A DNA stretch of 64,000 nucleotides from Mycoplana azooxidifex (GCF_014196765.1 NZ_JACIEE010000010.1:62001-126000), one strand, 5' to 3'. Positions 19,447 to 28,701 are shown, counted from the first letter of the stretch. Program-made: numbers and translations. The notes: generated by a model not told the origin, from the sequence alone.

Positions 19447-20880
19447 TTAACCTGCTGCCTGGAGGAGAGCGTTCATCATCTCTTCGACCGTCGATACCAG
19501 CTTGGCCGATGCCTTGTAGGATTGCTCGAGATCGAGGAGCAGCGAGAGCTCCTCGTCGAGGCTGACTGCGGTGACGTTCTGGAGCGACGACTGGGTCCGG
19601 GAGAGAAGAGCCGCCTTGTCGTCGCTCGCCGTGACCGCGGCGCTGCGCAACTGCTCGACCCAGCCGATGGAGTTCGTCGAGAAATTCAGGATGCTGGTGC
19701 CTGTGTCGATGCCGGTTGCGACATCGAAGGTCATGTCTGCCGCAAATGCTGCGGCATAGCTGTCCAGCAGGGTCGAGAAGCTCGCGTCGTTGTTGGTGTT
19801 CTGGTTCAGGTTGACGCCGTCGCGAAGCAGCATCGGGTTGCCGCCCGCTGCTGTGATCAGGTCCGGATTGACGATGATGTTGGCGGCGAGGCCATCGGTC
19901 AGCGTTGCCGGGACGACGTTCGATTCGAGCGGACCGTCCATCCAGGTGAAGAGCCCGGGCAGGTTGTTGTCCTCGAACATCGTGATGACGGCGCGCGCCA
20001 TCTCGTCGAGCTGGGTCTGGTAGGTAGGCGCGATGTCGTCACGGAGCTGGAGGAGTGCGGGGATGCTTCCCTGGGCGCTGGTGTTTCCGCCCACGCCCGC
20101 TTCCACGGCAACGCCGTCGATGTAGAGCTGGTTTCCGACGGTGCCTGCGGTATAGGTCGTCGTGGGCGCGAAGGTCACCTCGCGCGGCACGGTCTCGAAC
20201 AACACGGTGCCGTCGCTCGTGTAAAGCGCCATGTCGTTGTTCGTGCGCGTCACCGTGGTGAGACCGACAATCTCCGAGATCTGGCCCAGGAGCTTGTCAC
20301 GCTGGTCGAGCGCGTCGTTGACATCGGTGCCGGCCGCGGTCCCCGCCTTGACCTGGTCGTTGTAGGTCTTGAATTCCGCAAGCAGCCCGTTGAGCTCGCC
20401 GACGGCAAGAGCGATGTCGGCGTCAGCCTCGGCACGCAGTTGCTGGACGTCCGCCGAGGAGGAGTTCAGGGCGTTTGCCACATCGACGGCATTTGCGACG
20501 ACCGTCTCGGCAAGCGACTGCTCGCTCGGCCGGTCGGCAAAGGTCTGGAGATTGTCGCGCAGCGTCGCCAGGTAGTTGCCGACGGAGAGTTCGTAGTCGT
20601 CGCCGCCCAGAGTGCTTCTGATGCGCTCCAGGCCGGCGAGCGTGGTGTCCTGCGCAGATGACTTGGAAATGCTGAGCAGGTTCTGCTTCTGCAATGCGTC
20701 GTTCTGGGCGCGGTAGGTGTGGACGACCGTGGCTCCGCTTGCTGCGGAAGCCAGAACGGCGGCACGGCGGTTGTATGCGGTGTTGCTCGCATTGGCAATG
20801 TTGTTCGACGCGACCGCTGTCTGCAGCGCCGTGTTCGAAAAGCTTGACTGGGCAATCTTTATTGCCGTTGAAAGCGACAT
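19447..20880 (-). CDS. flgK: Hook-filament junction protein FlgK (HAP1)
   Basis: 477 residues. N-terminal axial-family motif (SSFSNTALQTAVASNNIANA, about 12-31) and C-terminal LDEELSLLLDLEQSYKASAK followed by STVEEMMNALLQ, the FlgK/FlgE-type tail. It forms the first junction zone on the hook. It lies 38 bases after flgE and just before flgL. A middle region rich in Asn, Thr and Ala is the exposed variable part. Confidence 0.94.
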   Translation of the reverse strand: MSLSTAIKIAQSSFSNTALQTAVASNNIANASNTAYNRRAAVLASAASGATVVHTYRAQNDALQKQNLLSISKSSAQDTTLAGLERIRSTLGGDDYELSVGNYLATLRDNLQTFADRPSEQSLAETVVANAVDVANALNSSSADVQQLRAEADADIALAVGELNGLLAEFKTYNDQVKAGTAAGTDVNDALDQRDKLLGQISEIVGLTTVTRTNNDMALYTSDGTVLFETVPREVTFAPTTTYTAGTVGNQLYIDGVAVEAGVGGNTSAQGSIPALLQLRDDIAPTYQTQLDEMARAVITMFEDNNLPGLFTWMDGPLESNVVPATLTDGLAANIIVNPDLITAAGGNPMLLRDGVNLNQNTNNDASFSTLLDSYAAAFAADMTFDVATGIDTGTSILNFSTNSIGWVEQLRSAAVTASDDKAALLSRTQSSLQNVTAVSLDEELSLLLDLEQSYKASAKLVSTVEEMMNALLQAAG

Positions 20881-20918
20881 CGTATCAACCTACCGTTCTA
20901 TTGAAGTTGCCGTTACCG

Positions 20919-22145
20919 TCAGCGTACGAGGTTGACGAGAACGTCCATCAGTTCGGAGCCGGTCTGGAAGACCTTCGAGTTGGCCGTGTAGTTGCGCTGG
21001 GACTCGATCATGCTGGTCAGTTCCTCGGCGATATCGACGTTGGAATCTTCCAGCGCGCCCGAGAGGATCGTCCCGTAGCCGCTGTTGCCGGCATAACCCA
21101 TGACGATGACGCCGGACTCGTTGCTCTGCGAGTAGATGTTGCCGGCGAGCGGCGTCAGGTTGTCCGGGCTCTGGACGTTGGCCATGGCGATGCGGAACTT
21201 GGGGATCAGGTCGCCGTTGTCGTACTTCACCGACAGGATGCCATCGTCGCTGATCTCGTAGCCGGAGACTTCGCTGGGTTCGCTGCCGTTGATGTCGCCA
21301 TCTGCGCCAAACTCTTTATTCAGCTGCGTCGTTCCGGCCAGGTTGATGTCGAGCGCGCTGAGTTCCGGCGCACCGGCACCGACCCCGAAGGTCATGCCGG
21401 CAGTGGAGAGCATACCGTCAGCAGGCGTGATCAGGTTGCCCGTGTTGTCGAATTCCAGGGTCTCGGCGGCGAGCGTCGTGACCGTTCCGCTGACCGGATC
21501 GGTGTAGGTCACCGTCAGGTCCCACTCGCCGGCAGTGGCGGTCGTGGAATAGGTGAAGTCCAGCTTGCGGGTGTTGCCGAGGCTGTCATAGGCGACCAGC
21601 GAGGTCGCCTTGCTGTAGGGATGCGCCTCGTTGGAGGGCAGGTTCACAGCCAGCTCGCCTTCCGTCGACGGCGTCGCCGTGAGCGCGCCGTCGGAGAGAT
21701 TGATCTCGGAGAGGCCGTCGTAGCCGTTGATGACGATCGTCGGATCGGCCGTCGAGGAATATTCGTAGCCCATCAGCTTGTAGCCGGCGGTGTTGCGCAA
21801 CGATCCGTCATCCATCGGCGTGAAGGCACCGGCGCGGGTCAGGTACTCGACGCCATCGGCTCCCTGGACGATGAAGAAGCCGTTGCCGTTGATGGCAAGG
21901 TCCGTCGCCGAGGTCGTATAGGTGAACGTGCCCTGCGCGGAGATCGAGTAGCGGACGTCGGTGGTGACGCCGCCGGAATTGTAGGCCCCGCCGGTGGACG
22001 GCAGGATCAACGATGAAAACTGGGTCGAGGCCTTCTTGTAGCCCGTGGTGTTGGCGTTCGCGATGTTGTCGGCGACCGCGCTCAGACGGTTTGACTGGGC
22101 ATTCATGCCCGAAACGCCGGTTCTCATGGTTCCGTAGAGGCTCAT
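20919..22145 (-). CDS. flgE: Flagellar hook protein FlgE
   Basis: 408 residues. N-terminal MSLYGTMRTGVSGMNAQSNR, then the ANNIANANTTGYK-type axial motif (here ADNIANANTTGYKKA, residues 25-39), central D1/D2 beta domains, and C-terminal EELTSMIESQRNYTANSKVF. It polymerises into the universal joint. ATG at 22145 follows GAGGAATCAAAGC. First gene of the flgE-flgK-flgL-flaF-flbT-flgD-fliQ unit, with a CTTGCG-type motif 36-58 bases upstream. Confidence 0.95.
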   Translation of the reverse strand: MSLYGTMRTGVSGMNAQSNRLSAVADNIANANTTGYKKASTQFSSLILPSTGGAYNSGGVTTDVRYSISAQGTFTYTTSATDLAINGNGFFIVQGADGVEYLTRAGAFTPMDDGSLRNTAGYKLMGYEYSSTADPTIVINGYDGLSEINLSDGALTATPSTEGELAVNLPSNEAHPYSKATSLVAYDSLGNTRKLDFTYSTTATAGEWDLTVTYTDPVSGTVTTLAAETLEFDNTGNLITPADGMLSTAGMTFGVGAGAPELSALDINLAGTTQLNKEFGADGDINGSEPSEVSGYEISDDGILSVKYDNGDLIPKFRIAMANVQSPDNLTPLAGNIYSQSNESGVIVMGYAGNSGYGTILSGALEDSNVDIAEELTSMIESQRNYTANSKVFQTGSELMDVLVNLVR

Positions 22146-22180
22146 GCTTTGATTCCTCGCTATTCAAATATGGGACGAGA

Positions 22181-22203
22181 GTATGAGGTGTGCCTTGCGT
22201 GAG
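22181..22203 (-). promoter_or_regulatory. Flagellar operon motif upstream of flgE
   Basis: Plus-strand GTAT, nine bases, CTTGCG then TGAG; weaker in the first tetramer than the copies before fliF and flgB but with the same spacing. Confidence 0.45.
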
Positions 22204-22273
22204 GCTGTATGCCGGTGGCCTTGCGCCACCGCCGCGTTTTGTGCGCAGGCCGCAGGGGCGGCCCGCACGGCAA

Positions 22274-22945
22274 TCAGCTCCAGTCGATGCAGTAGCCGAG
22301 GAAGCGCTTCGAATCGATCGGATCGAAGCCGAGCTTCTTGCGGAGCTTCTTGCGAAGCTTGCTGATGTGGCTTTCGACCACGTTCTCCTCGACGTCCTCG
22401 TCGAAGATCCCGTAGATCGCGTTGAAGATCTGCGTCTTCGACAGGCGACGGCCGCGGTTTGCGACCAGGTATTCGAGAATGCGGCGTTCGCGCCGCGGCA
22501 GGGGAAACACCGATCCCTCGATCTCCGGGTCGCGACCGTCCGAGTAGACCCGGATCGGTCCGATATCAGTGAAGTTGGCCAGCGCTTTCAGCCGCCGGCG
22601 GATCGCCGCGGCCCGGGCCAGGATCTCGCGCGGATGCACCGGCTTGCGGACGACATCGTCCACGCCGCAATCGAAGAAGGCCAGCGTCGTCTCCAGCGAC
22701 GGGGTGTCGCTGACTGCGATCACCGGCGCCTGGGAACGATCCCGGATCGCCCGCGGCAGTTCCATCGTCTGCTGGCCCTGGCCGATCAGGAACGCCTCGA
22801 CGGCGTCCAGATCGCTGTCCGCAGCCGAACTGACCCATTCCCCGAATTCCTTCGGATCAAAGCCCGTCGAGGGCACGCCCTCGCGACCAAAGAGTGAAGT
22901 ATACCCGTCCTTAACGAGCTCGCGCTCATCAACCACTACGATCAT
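22274..22945 (-). CDS. rem: OmpR-type motility activator Rem
   Basis: 223 residues: an N-terminal receiver-like domain (1-115) and a C-terminal winged-helix DNA-binding domain (about 130-223, with [20 protein letters not shown] and [18 protein letters not shown]). In S. meliloti Rem is the growth-phase activator of flagellar and chemotaxis genes, itself under VisNR. The receiver is atypical: the residue expected to be the phosphorylated aspartate aligns with F52, while the beta-5 lysine (RKPV) is kept, so it is probably not switched by a kinase. ATG at 22945 follows GGAGGCGGACGA. Confidence 0.93.
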   Translation of the reverse strand: MIVVVDERELVKDGYTSLFGREGVPSTGFDPKEFGEWVSSAADSDLDAVEAFLIGQGQQTMELPRAIRDRSQAPVIAVSDTPSLETTLAFFDCGVDDVVRKPVHPREILARAAAIRRRLKALANFTDIGPIRVYSDGRDPEIEGSVFPLPRRERRILEYLVANRGRRLSKTQIFNAIYGIFDEDVEENVVESHISKLRKKLRKKLGFDPIDSKRFLGYCIDWS

Positions 22946-23214
22946 TCGTCCGCCTCCGAATCAGTGTGGTGCTTCGTTAAGAGAGTGGTACGAATCGTGG
23001 GAATCAGCGGCAATTAGATAAAATCATCTGATTTATTTAATAATTGATTAACCACTTGGAGGCGATTTGATCTACATCTAGTGGGTCATGCGCGATCTAC
23101 GACTATTTCATGGTGGAAAAGTTAACGGCCATGGGATTCAATCCTTGCCAGCCTTAAAGTGCGCCCATTGCCGCCACATTTGGGCGAAGGCGCCTTTTTC
23201 AATTTTTGATTGAA
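22946..23214 (-). promoter_or_regulatory. rem promoter region, AT-rich
   Basis: 269 bases between rem and the transglycosylase gene. An AT-rich patch at about 23012-23052 and a GTTAAC hexamer at 23121-23126 stand out from the GC-rich surroundings. In S. meliloti VisNR acts at the rem promoter; no binding site can be named from sequence alone. Confidence 0.5.
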
Positions 23215-23790
23215 TCAGTGACAGAAGGTGCGGGCGTTCTGCGTCCAGCTGCCATAGCCCGTCGCGACCAGGTTGGCGATCACGCGGCAGACATAGCGCT
23301 TCTGTGCCGGATCGTTGTTCGGACCGGCATGATAGCGGGCGACCGCCATGGTCCAGGTCTCGTGTCGCGCATGCAGTTCGGACAGGAAGCGCGCAGCATA
23401 TTCGACGTTGCGGCGCGGGTTCAGCATTTCCGCCGGCGAGGAGAACTCCGAGCCGTGGAAGTGATGGTTGATCTGCATGCAGCCGAGGTCGATCAGCTTC
23501 GCGCCGCCGGCCCGAGCCTGCTGGAACCTTTGCAGCGCCTCGCGTTCGCTGCTGGCGAAGTAGGCCTTGCCCTCGATGTTCAGCGCGTAAGGCTGCAGCG
23601 ATCCCTTCCGGCCGGTCTCGGCGAGGCCGACCGAATAGAGGATGCCCGCCGGGATGCCGTACTTCGAGGCAGCCGAGAGGATCTCGCGCTCGCAACTGCC
23701 CGTGGACGCCTTCGCCTCAGAGGAAGACCCCGCCACCAGAGCCACGGCGCTGGTCATTGCTAGTGAGGTTATCCACCTGGCCATATTCAT
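23215..23790 (-). CDS. Lytic transglycosylase (flagellar wall-opening candidate)
   Basis: 191 residues: signal peptide (MNMARWITSLAMTSAVALVA, cleavage near EAKA), then an SLT-type lysozyme-fold domain with catalytic glutamate in SVGLAETGR, GCMQINHHFHG and ARYHAGPN. It would cut peptidoglycan in the periplasm to let the rod pass, replacing the muramidase half missing from FlgJ. ATG at 23790 follows AAGGACCGGCGC. Its first 74 bases overlap the end of fliK in another frame, so the two are coupled. Confidence 0.88.
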   Translation of the reverse strand: MNMARWITSLAMTSAVALVAGSSSEAKASTGSCEREILSAASKYGIPAGILYSVGLAETGRKGSLQPYALNIEGKAYFASSEREALQRFQQARAGGAKLIDLGCMQINHHFHGSEFSSPAEMLNPRRNVEYAARFLSELHARHETWTMAVARYHAGPNNDPAQKRYVCRVIANLVATGYGSWTQNARTFCH

Positions 23791-25186
23791 GCGCCGGTCC
23801 TTCGTTGAATGCTGTGTTGGCGGCCTGGCGGGACTCGCCGCCCTGCTGGCGTCCGCTGCCGCCTTCGCGCGCCTGCTGCTGCTCGGCGAACTGCGCCTGC
23901 GAATCCCCCTGCGAATTCCCCTGCCCCGCGGCGCTGCCGCCACGGTCGGTCGTCGGCGCCATTTGGACGCTGACCTGGTCGATGGTGAAGCCGTGGCCGC
24001 GCAGCGCCTTGACGATCGCGTCGTGGTCGTCGCTGAGGTTGCGGAAGGCCTTGCCCGTCTCGACCTTCAGGTCGACGATCAGCGTGTCGCCCTGCAGCCT
24101 CAACGAGGCCGTGACCGTGCCGAGGTCGATCGGCTGGAGTTGAATCTTGAGCGTATTGACGACCTTGCCGGTCACGTCCGGTGCACTGTCGAGTTGCTCG
24201 GCCAATGCGGCAGCCCACGAGGGGTCCTGCGCAATGGCGGACGTCACGGCCGAGATGTTGCCCTGCGGGGCCAGGCCCAGATATCTGCGCGAGTCCAGCA
24301 CTGCAACGGACTCGATGCCGCCCGGCAGCCTGGCCTGCTCGGACACCGCCGACCCCTCGCCCTTGCCACCGATCGCGATTTCGAGCGACGTCGCCTTGCC
24401 GTCGGCGCGCACCAGCCGGAAGATCTGATCGGTGTCGCCGCCGGCCGCATTGGCCGCCTGTGCTCCAGCTTCGGCCCCGTCCTGCGCTGCACCGGCAGGC
24501 AGCACAGCCGCAGTGCCGGCCCGGCCACCCGGAATGCCGAGCATGGCCTCGGTGGAATCTCCGCCGGTCGCCACCTGCCCCGCCTTGCCGCCCTGGACGG
24601 CCTGCGCCTGGCTTGCCGCAGCCGCAATCACCCCGGGCGGCGTTCCTGCCGCCGGCTGGCTCGACTGCTCCCCCGTCAGCATCGAAAACAGGCTGTCCAG
24701 CGCGTCGCCGGCATCGCCATCGTCACTTTCGTCGGTGCCGGTGCCCTCCGGCTGCCCGGTCTCGTCCGCACCCATCGCTGGCAGCCCGGCAATCGCCTCC
24801 GTGGGCAAGGGCACCTCCGCTGCTTCGGCCGGAGCCGTCACCTTGCCCGGCGCGTCCGCGCCGAGATCCGCCGTCGTCGACGACGGCCGCGTCTTTTCCA
24901 GGAGCTCCGCCGGGATTCGCTGCAGCAACGACACGGACGTCGCCTGATCGCTGTCGCCGTCTGTCGTCTGCACCTTCAGGGAGAGCGTCTCAGCACCGTC
25001 CTGCTCCATTCCCGCATCGGCGAGGCTCTTTCGGCCCTGCGACGCCGAGCCGCTGCCTTTTGTCGAGACGCGGTCGAAGGTTTCGGAAAACTGCCCCTTG
25101 GCGTCACCGTCCGTCTTCGATTTGCCGGTGCCACGGCTTGTCCTCGCCTCAACCTGGCTCAAAGTGCTCGTGTCGATACTGGTCAA
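23717..25186 (-). CDS. fliK: Hook-length control protein FliK
   Basis: 489 residues. A long low-complexity Gly/Ala/Ser/Asp-rich ruler region precedes the C-terminal FliK domain with LKIQLQPIDLGTVTASLRLQ (about 338-357) and LRGHGFTIDQVSVQM. It measures the hook and switches the export gate from hook to filament subunits by acting on FlhB. The frame opens with TTG at 25186 after GGAGGGAGAGGGAAG and overlaps the motC stop as TTGA, so a TTG start is likely. The 3' end overlaps the transglycosylase gene. Confidence 0.9.
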   Translation of the reverse strand: MTSIDTSTLSQVEARTSRGTGKSKTDGDAKGQFSETFDRVSTKGSGSASQGRKSLADAGMEQDGAETLSLKVQTTDGDSDQATSVSLLQRIPAELLEKTRPSSTTADLGADAPGKVTAPAEAAEVPLPTEAIAGLPAMGADETGQPEGTGTDESDDGDAGDALDSLFSMLTGEQSSQPAAGTPPGVIAAAASQAQAVQGGKAGQVATGGDSTEAMLGIPGGRAGTAAVLPAGAAQDGAEAGAQAANAAGGDTDQIFRLVRADGKATSLEIAIGGKGEGSAVSEQARLPGGIESVAVLDSRRYLGLAPQGNISAVTSAIAQDPSWAAALAEQLDSAPDVTGKVVNTLKIQLQPIDLGTVTASLRLQGDTLIVDLKVETGKAFRNLSDDHDAIVKALRGHGFTIDQVSVQMAPTTDRGGSAAGQGNSQGDSQAQFAEQQQAREGGSGRQQGGESRQAANTAFNEGPAHEYGQVDNLTSNDQRRGSGGGVFL

Positions 25187-26526
25187 CTTCCCTCTCCCTC
25201 CAGGAGTTTGTCGATCTCGTCGAGTTTCGATCGTCCCGTCGCAACGAATCCGTCGAAGGCGGGATCGGCCGCCTTTTGCGGCTCCCCAATGGCTGCTTCT
25301 TCTGGTGTCGGCGAAGCCGATGCATCCGCCGCCGGATCCTGCGCGGCCGGTTCGGCCGCAACGGCGATCGGGCTCATGCGTTCGTCTTCGCTTACATTTT
25401 CGGCCGGATCCGGCGCATCCTGACCGGCCGCCGCAGCTACGGGCTCCAACTCTGGTGCCGGCGCGTCTACGGTGAGCACCGGCGGACGCAGAACCTCCTC
25501 GGCAATCTGGCGCGCGGCCTCCTTCAGGGCGCGATCCTTCGCCGACAGGTCGTCATCGGGGATCGCCGACAGCCGCTCCATGGCCTGGGTGACATCGGAG
25601 GACGAAATGGAAGCGAGGCCGGAGTAGAGATCGGCCAGCGTCCGCGGTCCCTCGTCACCGTCGCTGGTGAGGGCCTGCGCCCTTTCGGCGGCAACGGCCG
25701 CGAGCCTGCTTTTCCCGGAGATCGCCGATAGGCGCGCCATGCGCAGATAGACTTCCCGCTGACGCGGCTCGTCCATGAATGACAGGATTTCCTGAATGGT
25801 CTCCTCGCCGATCTTTTCGAAGTTCTCCACGGCGAGCTTGACGAAGAGATCGGCGAACTGGCTCGCATAGGGCGAATGCAGGAACCTGCGGGCGTATCGG
25901 CTGGCATAGGCGACGCCCTTGTCGACCATGCCGTTCTGTTCGGCGACATAAATCGAGCGGCGCAGCGCGGCCTCCTCGACGATCGTGCCGGGAGCGATCA
26001 GGCGCGCCCAGTCGAAATAGGTCAGGGCCAGGTTGGGGTCCTTGCGAAGGACCGAATTGGCCGAGACGAGCGCCAGATAGGGCGCGATCTCGAGGTTCTT
26101 GTATTCGGGGAAGATCTCGGCGACCGTCCGCGTGCTGGCCGCACCGCGACCGCTGATATAGTTGCGGACGGATTCGGTGATGCGCTGGTCGAAATGACCG
26201 GACACGTCGTTCTTCGCCAGAAGCTCAAGCGTCTCGGGATTGCCGCCGCTCATGGCATAGACCAGCGCAGCATCGACGTTGCGAGGGTCGGCAAAGATCG
26301 AGGGATCGGCCGTACGCAGACGCTCGTCGATGGTCGACAGCATAAAGCGCTGCATCTCCATGGCGGAGTGGTCGCCCATCACCACGGTGTCCTGCACGTA
26401 CTGCAGCGAGCGGATCATCTTGTAGGGCGCGAGATCCTCCATGTTCTGGGCATACGCCGACGCTGCGAGCCCGAAGCCCGCAGCCAGCGCCAGTCCGAAT
26501 GTCGCAAGCCCCCTTGGCGGCCTCAT
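25183..26526 (-). CDS. motC: Periplasmic motility protein MotC
   Basis: 447 residues. Signal peptide (residues 1-26, ending SAYAQ), a long helical periplasmic body, and an acidic Ala/Pro-rich tail. In S. meliloti MotC binds the periplasmic part of MotB and is needed to open the proton channel and set motor speed; its chaperone MotE is encoded at 38.8-39.3 kb. ATG at 26526 follows GAGGGCTAGCG, four bases after the motB stop. The frame extends upstream, but that part is shadow sequence of motB. Confidence 0.92.
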   Translation of the reverse strand: MRPPRGLATFGLALAAGFGLAASAYAQNMEDLAPYKMIRSLQYVQDTVVMGDHSAMEMQRFMLSTIDERLRTADPSIFADPRNVDAALVYAMSGGNPETLELLAKNDVSGHFDQRITESVRNYISGRGAASTRTVAEIFPEYKNLEIAPYLALVSANSVLRKDPNLALTYFDWARLIAPGTIVEEAALRRSIYVAEQNGMVDKGVAYASRYARRFLHSPYASQFADLFVKLAVENFEKIGEETIQEILSFMDEPRQREVYLRMARLSAISGKSRLAAVAAERAQALTSDGDEGPRTLADLYSGLASISSSDVTQAMERLSAIPDDDLSAKDRALKEAARQIAEEVLRPPVLTVDAPAPELEPVAAAAGQDAPDPAENVSEDERMSPIAVAAEPAAQDPAADASASPTPEEAAIGEPQKAADPAFDGFVATGRSKLDEIDKLLEGEGS

Positions 26527-26530
26527 CGCG

Positions 26531-27685
26531 CTAGCCCTCGTTTGCCTGGATGAGGATCTCGATGCGGCGGTTTGCATCCGCCATCGGATCTTCCGGCACC
26601 TGCGGGCGGCGGTCGGCAAAGCCGCTGACCTGGCTGACGCGCTTCTCGTCGAGCCCGCCACGGACCAGCATGTAGTAGGCGCTCTGGGCGCGCGCCGAGG
26701 AAAGCTGCCAGTTGTCGCCGTTCCCACGGAACGGACGAGCGTCGGTATGGCCGCGGATTGCGACCGCGCCTTCCCGCTCGGAGAGGATCTTGCCGATCTT
26801 CTCCATCGCAATCACCATCTCCTTGTTCGGTAGTGCCGATCCGACGGTGAACATCGCCGAATCCGACTGGTCCATCAGGCTGACGAGAAGCCCGCCTTCC
26901 GAAGGCGTCACCGTCAGGCCTTCGGCGAGCTTGCCGAGGGAGCCGATGTTCTGCACGATCTCCTGCTGCAGTTCCTTCGCGTCGGCTTCCTGCCTGGCGG
27001 CGTCGGCCGCGTCCTTGCCGGCTGCGTCCTCCGGCTTTCCGGCCGCGTCGGCGCTGGCGGTCTCTGCCGGCGTCGATACGCTTTCGCTACCGGCGCTGGT
27101 CGCCTGGCTGATCTCGACCTGTTGCGTCCAGAAGTCCGGGTCGAAGGGATCGCGATAGGCTTCGCCGCCGGCAGCGCCGGTCGCCGGACCGGCATCGGAC
27201 GCGCCGCCGTCACCCTTCGCGCTGACATTGGCCTGCTGCCCGACTTCCTGGGCGATCTCGGAGAGGACGGAATACGGGTTCTGGAAGAAATCGGCCTGCG
27301 AATACTGGCTTTCGTCGCCCGCGGTCGTGCTCTGCTGCTTGCCCTGCTCGGCGCCATGGGATTGCGACTGCTTCTCGCCGTCGCTGTTCGACTTGTCCTG
27401 CGTGTCCTCTCCCTCGGCCTGCTTTCCGGGCTTTTTGAGAGACTTGTCCGCCGGCTTGTCATCAGTCAGCTTGATCGGATTGAAATAGGAAGCGACGGAG
27501 GCCTTGGTCTCCTCGTTCGCCGCATTGATCAGCCACATGACGAGGAAGAACGCCATCATCGCGGTCATGAAGTCCGCGTAAGCGATCTTCCAGGCGGCGG
27601 CGTGGTGATCGCCCTCGTGATCGCTATACCGCTTGACGATGATGATCTCGTTCTTGCCGTTGTGGTGATTTTCGCCTTCGCTCAT
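26531..27685 (-). CDS. motB: Stator protein MotB
   Basis: 384 residues. A single membrane helix with the proton-binding aspartate (YADFMTAMMAFFLVMWLI, D38), a plug-like segment, a long periplasmic linker rich in Ala, Glu and Gln (about 85-240), and a C-terminal OmpA-like peptidoglycan-binding domain (GHTDARPF, SSARAQSAYYML, DANRRIEI). With MotA it forms the proton-driven stator. The linker is longer than in enterobacteria, probably to meet MotC. Overlaps the preceding gene by four bases. Confidence 0.95.
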   Translation of the reverse strand: MSEGENHHNGKNEIIIVKRYSDHEGDHHAAAWKIAYADFMTAMMAFFLVMWLINAANEETKASVASYFNPIKLTDDKPADKSLKKPGKQAEGEDTQDKSNSDGEKQSQSHGAEQGKQQSTTAGDESQYSQADFFQNPYSVLSEIAQEVGQQANVSAKGDGGASDAGPATGAAGGEAYRDPFDPDFWTQQVEISQATSAGSESVSTPAETASADAAGKPEDAAGKDAADAARQEADAKELQQEIVQNIGSLGKLAEGLTVTPSEGGLLVSLMDQSDSAMFTVGSALPNKEMVIAMEKIGKILSEREGAVAIRGHTDARPFRGNGDNWQLSSARAQSAYYMLVRGGLDEKRVSQVSGFADRRPQVPEDPMADANRRIEILIQANEG

Positions 27686-28338
27686 GCCAGCACCCTGCGT
27701 ACGGTATCAGCCCAGGCCGCCATCCGCGTCACCAGGACCGTGTCCCCGAACTCCGCTGCAAGATCGAGATCGTCCGCCTCCAGGTGTCGCAGGACCATCG
27801 GAGCGCCTTCCACGAATTGCAGCTTCAATTGTTCAAACAGATGCGACGGGCCCTTGACCGTCACGACGATGCCGTCTCCTTCCGGAAGACCGGCACGGAT
27901 CATCGTCGCCAGATCCGCGACCGCCTGCCGGGCTAGCACCTCGTCGAGCACCGGCGCCAGAACGTTTGCCGCCTGGCTCGCCACGAGATCGGCGAGCATA
28001 TCGGTCATCGTCGTGAACCTTTCGGCGATCATGGCCGCCGAGTGCCTCTCGAGGTGATCGCGCAGCGCTTCGATTTCAGCCGCGTGGGCCTTGCGCAGTC
28101 CTTCGATCTCCGCCTGGTGGCGGGCGCCGAGTTCTGCTTCCGCTTCGGCACGTCCGGCGGCAAAGGCCTGCTCGCGCTCCGCTTCGACGTCGATCTGGGG
28201 TTCGGGCGCGGACAAATCGAACGCGGGCTCCTCGGCGAGACTTCCGGGTCGGGCGAATGCACCGTCATGCAGGAAGGACGGCTGCGGCCGCCGCGGCTCG
28301 CTGAAATCCTTCAGATATCTTGCAAGCTGCAAACTCAT
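27682..28338 (-). CDS. FliH-like stator of the export ATPase (candidate)
   Basis: 218 residues: an acidic coiled-coil (about 55-125, rich in Glu/Ala/Arg) followed by a compact C-terminal domain ending ADDLDLAAEFGDTVLVTRMA, the general plan of FliH, which holds the FliI ATPase at the export gate. No other FliH is visible in the window. ATG at 28338 (MSLQLARYLKDF) follows GAAGGACGCGGCGC. The start of motB overlaps its stop as ATGA. Identity is inferred from architecture and context; family similarity is weak. Confidence 0.6.
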   Translation of the reverse strand: MSLQLARYLKDFSEPRRPQPSFLHDGAFARPGSLAEEPAFDLSAPEPQIDVEAEREQAFAAGRAEAEAELGARHQAEIEGLRKAHAAEIEALRDHLERHSAAMIAERFTTMTDMLADLVASQAANVLAPVLDEVLARQAVADLATMIRAGLPEGDGIVVTVKGPSHLFEQLKLQFVEGAPMVLRHLEADDLDLAAEFGDTVLVTRMAAWADTVRRVLA

Positions 28339-28521
28339 CGCGCCGCGTCCTTCGACGTGCCCGTCCGCAGCGCAGACGAGGCGGCGCGCTTCCTGCAACC
28401 CGACCATGCCCCCTGCCCCGATTCATTCCCACGCTTCCACACAGCTGCCATGTCTCCTTGGACTTCGCGCCGGCCGGATACGGCTGCCGGCGCACAATCT
28501 TCCTGACTGCAGGTTGCGAAG

Positions 28522-28544
28522 CTAGACGGTCAAACTTGTGCGAG
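28522..28544 (-). promoter_or_regulatory. Flagellar operon motif upstream of the fliH-like/motB/motC unit
   Basis: Plus-strand CTAG, nine bases (ACGGTCAAA), CTTGTG then CGAG, about 180 bases upstream of the start. Very close to the copy before fliF. Confidence 0.55.
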
Positions 28545-28567
28545 GATGAAGGGCCGGACGGAAGGTC

Positions 28568-28600
28568 TTGGGCCGCGCCAGGGCAAGTCGCGCGGCCCAA
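28568..28600 (-). terminator. Hairpin downstream of flaC
   Basis: TTGGGCCGCG and CGCGGCCCAA, a perfect 10 bp stem with a 13-base loop, about 100 bases after the flaC stop. There is no clear T-run, so it is a probable rather than certain terminator. Confidence 0.5.
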
Positions 28601-28701
28601 GCATCCCGAAGCGCCGTTGACCTCGGCGCCCGGTCTGGATGCGCGTGCGATCGCCGGGACCAAAGTGGCCCCGCAACACGATCCACGTGCCGAACTGCCT
28701 G

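Noticed and set aside
23162-23200. Terminator after the transglycosylase gene
   Set aside because: CGCCCA/TGGGCG can pair, but the T-rich stretch lies on the wrong side for the minus-strand gene, so I do not call it.
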